Positions 15,841 to 22,641 of a DNA stretch of 40,079 bases are shown here, in pieces; the stretch's first letter is position 1, and every line of letters begins with the position of its first letter. The stretch comes from Gemmatimonadota bacterium. GTDB taxonomy: Bacteria; Gemmatimonadota; Gemmatimonadetes; Gemmatimonadales; JACORV01. The notes under the pieces were generated by a model. That model was not told the DNA's origin. It made no database searches and saw only the letters and a list, made by a program, of their open reading frames with translations. Made by a program: the position numbers and the translations under genes. The stretch is from the NCBI GenBank assembly GCA_016209905.1, contig JACQVG010000018.1, positions 1-40,079 of the forward strand, in the 5' to 3' direction.

Positions 15841-15874
15841 CTCGGCTTTGGCGCCCCCGTCGCGGGGAGCCGAG
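15841..15874 (+). terminator. Terminator hairpin of the nos operon
   Basis: CTCGGCT (15841-15847) pairs with AGCCGAG (15868-15874) and the inner CCCCG (15855-15859) with CGGGG (15863-15867) around a 3-base loop: 12 bp with a 7-base bulge, starting 15 bases after the nosY stop. A T-poor tail follows, so it may be a transcript-stabilising end rather than a strong terminator. Confidence 0.55.
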
Positions 15875-15943
15875 TATCGTGACTTGACGTCGCCGGGGGT
15901 GGAACGGGAATGGAGCGGGGCCCCGGGACAAGGAGTGGGCGCG

Positions 15944-16864
15944 ATGACGTGGAACCCCATCATCGTCGGCGTGGACGGCTCGCAGGAGTCGGTGCGGGCG
16001 GCGGTCATCGGATGCGCGGTGGCGAAAGCGGCCGGCACGGACTGCCAGCTCGTCCACGCGGTGCCCGACTACTGGGGGGCGACCTGGATGCCCGAAGTCG
16101 CGGGCGACCCGGCGGAGTTGAACGAAGCGTTGAGAGGCCACGCCCGCACGCTGCTGGTGAGCGCGCTGGAGGGAAGCGTGCCGAGCCGGCTGCTGCGCAA
16201 CCTCGACGTCCGCGTCGGCCGGGCGCCGATCGTGCTGGCTCACGTGGCGGCCGAGCGTGGTGCCGGGCTGGTGGTGCTGGGCGGCAAGCACCACAAGGGC
16301 CTGGGCCGGCTGGGCAGCAGCACGCTGCAGCACATGGTGCGCACCTCCGACGTCCCGCTGCTCGCCACGGACGGCACCTCGGGAACCGTCGAGCGCGTGC
16401 TCGTAGCTGTGGACCTCTCGTACGCCGCCAGGCCTGCCATCGAGGCCGGTGAGCGGTTCGCCAAGCTGTTCGACGCGCAGCTTCGAGTCATGCACGCCGT
16501 CGAGCCGGTCCCGGTGATCCCGGGCTTCCCGCTGGACATCGGCGACGACGACTGTTACCGCAGCGTCGAGCGGCTCCTTGAGATGACGGTGTGGCCGCTC
16601 GTCGAAGCGCCGGGAGCGGAGAAAGTCGTGCGGCGGGGGCGGGCGGCCGCGGTCATCGTCAGCGAGGTGACCCAGTGGCGGGCGGACCTCGTGATCGTGG
16701 GCTCGCACGGGAAAGGGTGGGTGGACCGGCTGCTGATCGGCAGCACGTCGGAGCGGCTGCTCCACCTCCTGCCTACGCTCACGCTCGTCATCCCGGTCGC
16801 CAGGCCGAGCGATGCCGGCCCTCTGCCGGCGGTCGCGCCGCCGCCGGCCGGCACGGCGAGGTAG
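15944..16864 (+). CDS. Tandem-domain universal stress protein
   Basis: 306 residues from an ATG with AAGGAG eight bases upstream. Two UspA domains: residues 1-148 (IIVGVDGS start) and 150-290 (VERVLVAVDLS start). The second keeps the ATP-binding pattern G-S-H-G-K-G then GSTSERLL; the first has GGKHHKG and GSSTLQHM and is probably weaker in nucleotide binding. Tandem Usp proteins belong to hypoxia and dormancy programmes in other bacteria, for example the DosR regulon of mycobacteria. It lies between the nos operon and a DosS-like kinase, which fits such a programme. TTGACG (15884-15889) could be its -35. Confidence 0.88.
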   Translation: MTWNPIIVGVDGSQESVRAAVIGCAVAKAAGTDCQLVHAVPDYWGATWMPEVAGDPAELNEALRGHARTLLVSALEGSVPSRLLRNLDVRVGRAPIVLAHVAAERGAGLVVLGGKHHKGLGRLGSSTLQHMVRTSDVPLLATDGTSGTVERVLVAVDLSYAARPAIEAGERFAKLFDAQLRVMHAVEPVPVIPGFPLDIGDDDCYRSVERLLEMTVWPLVEAPGAEKVVRRGRAAAVIVSEVTQWRADLVIVGSHGKGWVDRLLIGSTSERLLHLLPTLTLVIPVARPSDAGPLPAVAPPPAGTAR

Positions 16865-16938
16865 CCGGACCGCCGCCCTAGACGTAGGTTTCGCGCGGAC
16901 CCCCGCGGACCCCCGCGGCCGCTCGCGCCGAGGACCGG

Positions 16939-18207
16939 TTGCCTTCCCACCGCACCGCCGGAGAGCCGCTGACCTCCGACCCCGACACCTTCCGCATCCG
17001 GGAACGGTTCGAGCGGCTGCTCGCAGCCGGGATCTCCATCTCCTCCGAGCGCTCCCTGGACCGCGTGCTCCAGCAGGTCGTGGACTCCGCGCGCGCGGTC
17101 GTCGAGGCGCGCTACGCCGCCCTTGGCATCCTGGGCGAGGACGGCGCCACGCTGGTGCGCTTCGCCGCGTCGGGCCTGAGCGAGGCCGAGCGGGAACGAA
17201 TCGGCGCCTGGCCGCGCGGCCGCGGGCTGCTCGGGGCGGTGATCCGGGATCGGAAGCCGCTGCGCATCGCGGAGATCGGCGCCCATCCGGAAGCCTACGG
17301 CTTCCCCGCCCACCATCCCGCCATGCGCTCGTTCCTCGGCGTCCCCGTCGTCGGGCGCACGGGACCGGTCGGGAACCTGTACATGGGCGACAAGATCGGG
17401 GCGCGCGAGTTCAGCGCGGAGGACGAGTCCATCGCCGTCCTCCTGGCGGCCCAAGCGGCGGTCGCGGTGGAGAACGCCCGACTCTACGACGAGACGGCCC
17501 AGCTGCTGGGCAGGGTGCAGGCGATGCAGCGCCAGCGCGATCAGTTCTTCGCCATGATCAACCATGAACTGCGCAACGCGCTGACCGGTGTGTACGGATG
17601 GGCCGAGCGGCTGCTCCGCTCCCATTCGGGAAGGGCGGCCGCCCGCGCGGCGCGGGAGGTCTACGAAGGAGCGGAGAGGGCGGTCACGCTGATGAACAAC
17701 CTGCTCGACCTGAGCCGCCTGGACGCCGGGAAGGTGCAGGCGGTGTGGCGCCAGGCCGCGCTCCGCGACGTCGTCGAGCGCGCCCGGGCTCTCGTCCAGC
17801 CGGCCGCGGATGCCAAGCGGATCGCGCTGGAGGAGGAGTTCCCGGAGCCCTCGCCCCGCTGCCGCACCGACACCATGCGCTTCGAGCAGATCCTGGTGAA
17901 CCTGTTGAGCAACGCCATCCGCCACAGCCCGTCCGGCGAGACGGTCGCCGTCAGGGTCGAGACCACGGCGGACGAGATCCTGGTGCACGTCATTGATCGC
18001 GGGCCCGGCATCCCGCTCGAAGCGCAGGGCAAGATCTTCGAGCCCTACATCCGCGTGGACCCGGAGTCCGGCCTGGGCTCGGGCCTGGGCCTGCCCGTCT
18101 CGCGCCGCCTGGCGGAGCTGCTGGGCGGCCGGCTGAGCGTGCACAGCGCGCTGGGCCGCGGCGCGACGTTCACGCTGGCGGTTCCGAGCGCTCCGCCCGG
18201 CGAATGA
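16939..18207 (+). CDS. Soluble GAF sensor histidine kinase, DosS/DosT-like GAF
   Basis: 422 residues from a TTG with AGGA four bases upstream; no membrane helix. A GAF domain spans about 35-185. It carries RGRGLLG, then GFPAHHPAMRSFLGVP and GNLYMGDK, the arrangement of the heme GAF of mycobacterial DosS. There His149 binds heme and Tyr171 lies on the distal side; here H126 and Y148 have the same 22-residue spacing. HisKA follows with the phosphoacceptor H209 in INHELRNAL, then the ATPase domain with N box NLLSNAIRHS, G1 DRGPGIP and G2 GSGLGLPVSRRL. Heme binding is inferred: many non-heme GAF kinases share part of the motif. Confidence 0.88.
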   Translation: MPSHRTAGEPLTSDPDTFRIRERFERLLAAGISISSERSLDRVLQQVVDSARAVVEARYAALGILGEDGATLVRFAASGLSEAERERIGAWPRGRGLLGAVIRDRKPLRIAEIGAHPEAYGFPAHHPAMRSFLGVPVVGRTGPVGNLYMGDKIGAREFSAEDESIAVLLAAQAAVAVENARLYDETAQLLGRVQAMQRQRDQFFAMINHELRNALTGVYGWAERLLRSHSGRAAARAAREVYEGAERAVTLMNNLLDLSRLDAGKVQAVWRQAALRDVVERARALVQPAADAKRIALEEEFPEPSPRCRTDTMRFEQILVNLLSNAIRHSPSGETVAVRVETTADEILVHVIDRGPGIPLEAQGKIFEPYIRVDPESGLGSGLGLPVSRRLAELLGGRLSVHSALGRGATFTLAVPSAPPGE

Positions 18208-18214
18208 ACCTTTC

Positions 18215-18258
18215 TTCACGCCGGGTTTAGCGGCGATTCAGCCGTCGCGAGGTATGGT
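18215..18258 (+). promoter_or_regulatory. Promoter of the response regulator gene with OmpR-type repeat
   Basis: TTCAC (18215-18219), a degenerate partner TTTAG 11 bp on (18226-18230), and TATGGT (18253-18258) starting 27 bp after it reproduce the layout at the nos promoter. The -10 ends six bases before the ATG at 18265, so transcription would begin at or next to the start codon and the message may be leaderless. Confidence 0.55.
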
Positions 18259-18264
18259 GCCCGA

Positions 18265-18936
18265 ATGAAGATCCTCGTCGTCGAAGACGATCGCAAAGTC
18301 GCCGGGTTCATCGAGCAGGGCCTCCGTGAGGAGGGCTACTCCGTGGACGTCGCCCCCGACGGCGACGAGGCGACGATGCTCGCCCACGTGTACGATTACG
18401 ACGTGATCGTTCTCGACGTGATGCTGCCGAAGAAAAGCGGACTGCACGTTGCGGCGGAGCTTCGGCGCGAGGGCCGGGGGACGCCGGTCCTCATGCTGAC
18501 CGCGCGGGACGCCACGGAGGACATCGTCCGCGGACTCGACGCCGGTGCCGACGACTACCTCACCAAGCCGTTCAAGTTCGATGAGCTGCTCGCGCGGGTG
18601 CGCGCCCTCGTGCGCCGCGGCGGCGCGACCCGGACGGAGCTGTTGACGTACGGGCCGATCGAGCTCGACCGGCTGAAGCACAAGGTCCGCGTCGGCGGGA
18701 GGGGGCTGGAGCTGTCTCCCAAGGAGTTTCACCTGCTGGAGCACTTCCTCCTGCGCCCGGAGGAGGTGGTGCGTCGCACCGAGCTGTTGGAGAAGGTGTG
18801 GGACATGCACTTCGACCCCGAGAGCAACGTCGTGGACGTGCACGTCGGGAATCTGCGGCGCAAGCTTCGGCAGGCCGCCCAGATGAGCCTGATCCACACC
18901 GTGCGCGGCGTCGGCTTCCGCCTCCAGAAACCCTAG
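18265..18936 (+). CDS. OmpR/PhoB-family response regulator
   Basis: 223 residues. The receiver domain (1-115) has the acidic pair ED at 7-8, the phosphorylated D51 in LDVMLP, T in MLTARD and K in YLTKPF. A winged-helix DNA-binding domain (125-223) ends with NVVDVHVGNLRRKL and VRGVGFRL. It follows the kinase gene by 57 bases and is its obvious partner. DosS normally pairs with a NarL-type regulator, so a DosS-like kinase with an OmpR-type regulator is a recombined pairing. OmpR-type proteins bind direct repeats 11 bp apart, as found at the three candidate promoters. Confidence 0.95.
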   Translation: MKILVVEDDRKVAGFIEQGLREEGYSVDVAPDGDEATMLAHVYDYDVIVLDVMLPKKSGLHVAAELRREGRGTPVLMLTARDATEDIVRGLDAGADDYLTKPFKFDELLARVRALVRRGGATRTELLTYGPIELDRLKHKVRVGGRGLELSPKEFHLLEHFLLRPEEVVRRTELLEKVWDMHFDPESNVVDVHVGNLRRKLRQAAQMSLIHTVRGVGFRLQKP

Positions 18937-18953
18937 GCCTCGATGATGGGATC

Positions 18954-18997
18954 TTCACGCAACTTTCACGCTGCCTTCATCCGGCGCGGGCTAGGCT
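18954..18997 (+). promoter_or_regulatory. Third promoter with the shared OmpR-type repeat
   Basis: TTCAC at 18954-18958 and 18965-18969 (11 bp apart) and TAGGCT at 18992-18997, again 27 bp after the second repeat. The flanks resemble the nos site too (ATCTTCAC at both). It points into a stretch with no protein gene, toward the hairpin-rich region at 19004-19260. Confidence 0.6.
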
Positions 18998-19003
18998 CGC
19001 TGT

Positions 19004-19260
19004 GACCACCCGAATCGGTGGTCGGTGCGGGATCGCCCCTGAGGAGGGGCCGGCGCTCAAAACGCCGCCGACGGATCGGTTCGCTCGGAGTCACCGGCCG
19101 CACGTTCACTGGCTCGCGCCGGTACGAGAACACGAAACCCGGCGACAAACAGGCACTCGAGGAGCGGACGCCATCGGGTCAGGCACGACCCGACCAAAGT
19201 GATCGGTCGGAAGAAATGTCCTCCAGCCCCCGCGCTCCCCCGGAGAACGGGGGCTGATCT
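19004..19260 (+). ncRNA. Candidate small structured RNA
   Basis: The predicted start from the promoter at 18992 falls at the first base of a perfect hairpin: GACCACC (19004-19010) with GGTGGTC (19017-19023). Next come GCCCCT/AGGGGC (19035-19050, loop GAGG), CGGCG/CGCCG (19051-19067), and TCGGGTC/GACCCGA (19174-19193), which competes with CCGACC/GGTCGG (19190-19210). A strong hairpin at 19224-19256 would end the transcript. No open frame here has a family match or ribosome site. It does not look like tmRNA, RNase P, SRP or 6S RNA from motifs I could check. Confidence 0.45.
19224..19256. terminator. Terminator hairpin shared by dnaJ and the candidate RNA
   Basis: CAGCCCCCG (19224-19232) and CGGGGGCTG (19248-19256) form a perfect 9-bp stem with a 15-base loop, 16 bases beyond the reverse-strand dnaJ stop. 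On the reverse strand a T-rich tail (ATTTCTT) follows after a few bases; forward, ATCTCTT follows. Confidence 0.65.
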
Positions 19261-19271
19261 CTTCCAGCCTC

Positions 19272-20384
19272 CTAGTATCTCAGCCCCGTCGCGTCCGCGA
19301 ACTGCTTCAGGATGGCTTCCTGCTCGGCCGAGAGCTTGGTGGGAACCTCCAGGCTGACCTCCACCAACTGGTCGCCCCGCGCGCTGTTCTTCTCGATGCC
19401 CTGCCCCTTGATCCGGAACTTGCGACCGGGCTGGGTGCCGGCCGGAATCCGGAGCACGACGTGCTTGCCGTCGAGCGTGCGCACCTTGAGCTTCGTTCCG
19501 AGCATCGCCTGGGCGACGTTGATCGGCACCACGCAGTGCACGTCGAGTCCGTCGCGGTGGAAGAATCGGTCGGGCTCGACCTGGAAGGTGATCACGAGGT
19601 CGCCCGCTGCCGCGCCGCCCGTCCCGCGCAACCCCTGCTCCTTGAGGCGCAGCTTCGCGCCGGAATCGGCGCCGGCAGGCACCTCGATCATCAGGCGTTT
19701 CTCGAGCTTGACGTCGCCGACCCCGTGGCAGGTGCCGCACCGCCGTGACGCGACCCGGCCCTTGCCGCGGCAGGCGGGACACGGTCGCTTGACCGCGAAG
19801 CCTCCGTAACCGAACGAGACCTGCCCGCTCCCCTGGCACTCGGAGCAGGCCGTGAGCGTCGCGCCCGGCGCGGCCCCCGAGCCTCCGCAGGTCGGGCAGC
19901 CTTCCGTCACGGGCACAACCACCGGCACCTTGCCGCCGAGCGCCGCTACTCGGAACGGGAGGGTCACCACCGTCTCCACGCTCTCGCCCCGCTCGCGCCC
20001 GCCGCGCTTCGCCTCGCCGCCGAAGATGGAGGAGAACAGGTCGCCGATCCCGCCCAGACCAGCGTAATCCTTGAGGTCGAAGTCCTCGAACCGCGCACCC
20101 GCGCCGCCGCCGGCCGGCCGGCCCGGGGCGCTGCGCGCCCCGAAGCCGGTGAATCCGCCGTAGCGGCGGAGGCGGTCGTAGTGCTTGCGCTTTTCGTCGT
20201 CGGACAGGACGGCATACGCTTCGGTGATCTCCTTGAAGCGTTCGCCGGTCGTCCTGTCCCCCCCGCCGGGGCTGGCGTCGGGATGGTGCTTCTTCGCCAG
20301 TTTCCGGTAGGACCGCTTGATCTGGTCCTTCGTCGCCGATTCGGCGACGCCCAGTATCCGGTAGTAGTCCTTCTGCTGCGACAC
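19272..20384 (-). CDS. dnaJ: Chaperone DnaJ (Hsp40, type I)
   Basis: 370 residues from a GTG three bases after the grpE stop. J domain (1-70) with the HPD motif in KKHHPDAS; Gly/Phe-rich linker (about 75-130); four zinc-finger repeats CPTCGGSG, CSECQGSG, CPACRGKG and CGTCHGVG; then the two beta-barrel substrate-binding domains and a C-terminal dimer segment. Delivers unfolded proteins to DnaK and stimulates its ATPase. dnaK itself is not in the window. Confidence 0.96.
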   Translation of the reverse strand: MSQQKDYYRILGVAESATKDQIKRSYRKLAKKHHPDASPGGGDRTTGERFKEITEAYAVLSDDEKRKHYDRLRRYGGFTGFGARSAPGRPAGGGAGARFEDFDLKDYAGLGGIGDLFSSIFGGEAKRGGRERGESVETVVTLPFRVAALGGKVPVVVPVTEGCPTCGGSGAAPGATLTACSECQGSGQVSFGYGGFAVKRPCPACRGKGRVASRRCGTCHGVGDVKLEKRLMIEVPAGADSGAKLRLKEQGLRGTGGAAAGDLVITFQVEPDRFFHRDGLDVHCVVPINVAQAMLGTKLKVRTLDGKHVVLRIPAGTQPGRKFRIKGQGIEKNSARGDQLVEVSLEVPTKLSAEQEAILKQFADATGLRY

Positions 20385-20387
20385 CGG

Positions 20388-21071
20388 CTAGCTCGCCGCT
20401 TCGTCTTCGGCCCGCGCCGTCCAGGTCAGCACCGCCACGCGCGCCGGTCTGAGGAGCGTGCCCCGGAAGCGATAGCCGTGCTGGAACACATCGCCGACCG
20501 TGTGGTCCGCCTCCGGCGAGGGCGCGGCCAGCGCCGCCACCGCCTCGTGACTGTTGGGGTCGAAGGGCTGGCCGGCCGGATCGAGGCGCTCGAGCCCCGC
20601 GCCCTCGAGCACCTTGAGGAGCTTGCGCTCGACGAGCCCGACGCCTTCGTGGAGCGCGGCCGCAGACGTCTGCTCGGGGTCGAGCCGAGCGACGCGCGCC
20701 AGGTCGTCCACGACCTCCAGGATGCGCCGCAGCAGCTCCGCCTGCCCCCGGCCCCACGCATCGTCCCGCTCGCGAATCGCCCGCTTGCGATAGTTCTCGA
20801 GGTCCGCCGCGGTGCGCAGGCAGCGATCCTTCCACTCGGCCAGCTCGCCGGCGAGCCTTTGGACCGCCTCGTCGGCAGACTCGAGCACCGCCGCGGCGCT
20901 CGCGTCGCCCGGTGCCGCCGCCGCGTCACCAGGCTCGTGACCGACCGCCTCGTCCGTCACCGAGTCCGGTGCGGGCGCCGGTTCCGACGCCTCTCCCGCC
21001 GGGCCGTCCCCCCGGCCTGCGGTGGCGGGGGAGCCGACATTCGCCGCGCGGCCCTGATGCTTCTTTCCCAT
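20388..21071 (-). CDS. grpE: Nucleotide exchange factor GrpE
   Basis: 227 residues from the ATG at 21071, preferred because GGGAG lies four bases upstream; ATGs at 21089 and 21140 are in frame but lack this. A long Ala/Glu/Pro-rich low-complexity N-terminus (1-75) precedes a coiled coil (about 80-130, LAGELAEWKDRCLRTAADLENYRKR) and the beta-wing domain with FDPNSHEAV and FQHGYRFRGTLLRPARV. Releases ADP from DnaK. Forms an operon with dnaJ, three bases apart. Confidence 0.92.
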   Translation of the reverse strand: MGKKHQGRAANVGSPATAGRGDGPAGEASEPAPAPDSVTDEAVGHEPGDAAAAPGDASAAAVLESADEAVQRLAGELAEWKDRCLRTAADLENYRKRAIRERDDAWGRGQAELLRRILEVVDDLARVARLDPEQTSAAALHEGVGLVERKLLKVLEGAGLERLDPAGQPFDPNSHEAVAALAAPSPEADHTVGDVFQHGYRFRGTLLRPARVAVLTWTARAEDEAAS

Positions 21072-21089
21072 GGTGCTCCCAGCTTGCAT

Positions 21090-21105
21090 GGCGCAAGTCT
21101 GCGCC
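21090..21105 (-). promoter_or_regulatory. Palindrome in the grpE leader
   Basis: GGCGCA-AGTC-TGCGCC is a perfect 6-4-6 inverted repeat 18 bases before the grpE ATG. It may be an operator or a 5' leader hairpin. No CIRCE element, the usual HrcA operator, is present. Confidence 0.35.
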
Positions 21106-21247
21106 TTGAACGATAACGCGGGTGGCAAGGGCCGTGCCACCGCGGACAGCCACGACGGCAGTCGCTAGCGCGGCCCGTCGGATGGAGCCGCAGGCGCGGC
21201 ACCGTCCGCCGCGCGCCCACGAGGGACGCGCCGGCCGGCCTGGAGCT

Positions 21248-22615
21248 TCAGCCCACGACCGGCTCGAGCCGCGCCGTGAAGTGCGGAAGCACCGGGCTGC
21301 GCGACACGATCCTCAGGCCGCGGACGGCGCCGCGGCCGGCCAGCAGCGCCGCGCACACCTCGGCGACGTAGTCGAGGTGGCTATCCGTGTAGACCCTGCG
21401 TGGGACGGCGAGACGCACCAGCTCGAGTTCCGGCCACTCCCACGTCCCCGTCGCCTCGTCCGGCTTGCCGAACATCAGCCCGCCGATCTCGACCCCGCGG
21501 ACGCCTCCCTCCAGGTAGAGCGCGCACGCCAGCGCCTGAGCGGGAAACTGCTCCTGAGGGATGTGCGGCAGGAAGCGCCGCGCGTCGAGGTACACGGCGT
21601 GTCCCCCGATCGGCAGCAGCACCGGGGCGCCGAGCGCCTGGAGCCGCTCGCCGAAGCGTCTCACCTGGCCGACGCGATGCTCCAGGTAGCGTTCGTCGAG
21701 TACCTCCTCGAGCCCGCGCGCCATCGCCTCGAGGTCGCGCCCCGCCAGCCCCCCATACGTCGTGAAGCCCTCGATCAGGACCAACATGCTCGACACCCGC
21801 GCGGCGAGCGCCTCATCGTTCATCGCGATGAAGCCGCCGATGTTGACCAGGCCGTCCTTCTTCGCCGACATCGTGCAGCCGTCACCCAGGGCGAAGAACG
21901 CCCGCGCGATCTCCTCGATCGATCGGCCGGCGCACCCGGTGTCGCGCGTCTTGCAGAGGTATGCGTTCTCAGCGAAGCGGCAGGCGTCATAGTAGAGGGG
22001 GATGCCGTGACCGTGGCACCAGTCCGCCGTCGCGCGGGCGTTCCCCAGGGAGACAGGCTGACCGCCTCCCGAGTTGTTGGTGATGGTCAGCATCACCAGC
22101 GGGATGCGATCGCGCCCCACCTCGGCGAGCACGCGGTCGAGCTTCGCCAGATCCATGTTCCCCTTGAAGGGGTGATTGACTGTCTGATCGTACGCTTCGT
22201 CTATGACGCAGTTGACCGCCACACCCCGGTTGTGCTCGACGTTGGCGCGCGTGGTGTCGAAGTGGATGTTGTTCGGCACTCGGTCGCCCGGCCGCAGCAC
22301 GGTGCTGAAGAGGAGGTTCTCCGCCACGCGACCCTGGTGGGTCGGGATCACCTCACGGTAGCCGGTGACGCGCCGCACCACGGTCTCGAAGGCGTAGAAG
22401 TTGCGGCTCCCCGCGTACGACTCGTCGCCCAGCATCATCGCCGACCACTGGCGGTCGGACATGGCGGAGGTCCCCGAGTCGGTCAAGAGATCTATCGTGA
22501 TGAGCGAGGCCGGGAGGTTGAAGAGGTTATGCCCCGCCTGCGCGAGGGCCTCGGCGCGCTCGGCCCGCGTGGTGAAGGCCAGCGGCTCGACGACCTTGAT
22601 CTTGAAAGGTTCCAT
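21248..22615 (-). CDS. tnaA: Tryptophanase (beta-eliminating lyase)
   Basis: 455 residues. PLP-dependent tryptophanase/tyrosine phenol-lyase family: LLTDSGTSAMS (43-53), PTHQGRVAEN (91-100), YYDACRFAEN, and the PLP lysine K253 in MSAKKDG. The positions that separate the two activities point to tryptophan: D120 in FDTTR (Asp137 in E. coli TnaA, Thr in tyrosine phenol-lyase), Ile in GVEIGG (Ile in TnaA, Arg381 in tyrosine phenol-lyase) and His in LPHFTARL (His463 in TnaA, Phe448 in tyrosine phenol-lyase). Products would be indole, pyruvate and ammonia. There is no tnaC leader or tryptophan transporter beside it; it ends the reverse gene run, 26 bases after the hydrolase. Confidence 0.85.
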   Translation of the reverse strand: MEPFKIKVVEPLAFTTRAERAEALAQAGHNLFNLPASLITIDLLTDSGTSAMSDRQWSAMMLGDESYAGSRNFYAFETVVRRVTGYREVIPTHQGRVAENLLFSTVLRPGDRVPNNIHFDTTRANVEHNRGVAVNCVIDEAYDQTVNHPFKGNMDLAKLDRVLAEVGRDRIPLVMLTITNNSGGGQPVSLGNARATADWCHGHGIPLYYDACRFAENAYLCKTRDTGCAGRSIEEIARAFFALGDGCTMSAKKDGLVNIGGFIAMNDEALAARVSSMLVLIEGFTTYGGLAGRDLEAMARGLEEVLDERYLEHRVGQVRRFGERLQALGAPVLLPIGGHAVYLDARRFLPHIPQEQFPAQALACALYLEGGVRGVEIGGLMFGKPDEATGTWEWPELELVRLAVPRRVYTDSHLDYVAEVCAALLAGRGAVRGLRIVSRSPVLPHFTARLEPVVG

Positions 22616-22641
22616 GTCAGGACGCCCTGCGTCGCGGAGTG

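Noticed and set aside
16896-16918. Tandem 10-bp repeat CGGACCCCCG before the kinase gene
   Set aside because: Two copies only in a GC-rich leader; no function can be supported.
19018-19257. 79-codon forward frame inside the candidate RNA
   Set aside because: GTG start without ribosome site, basic low-complexity composition, no motif; the hairpins explain the region better. Not fully excluded.
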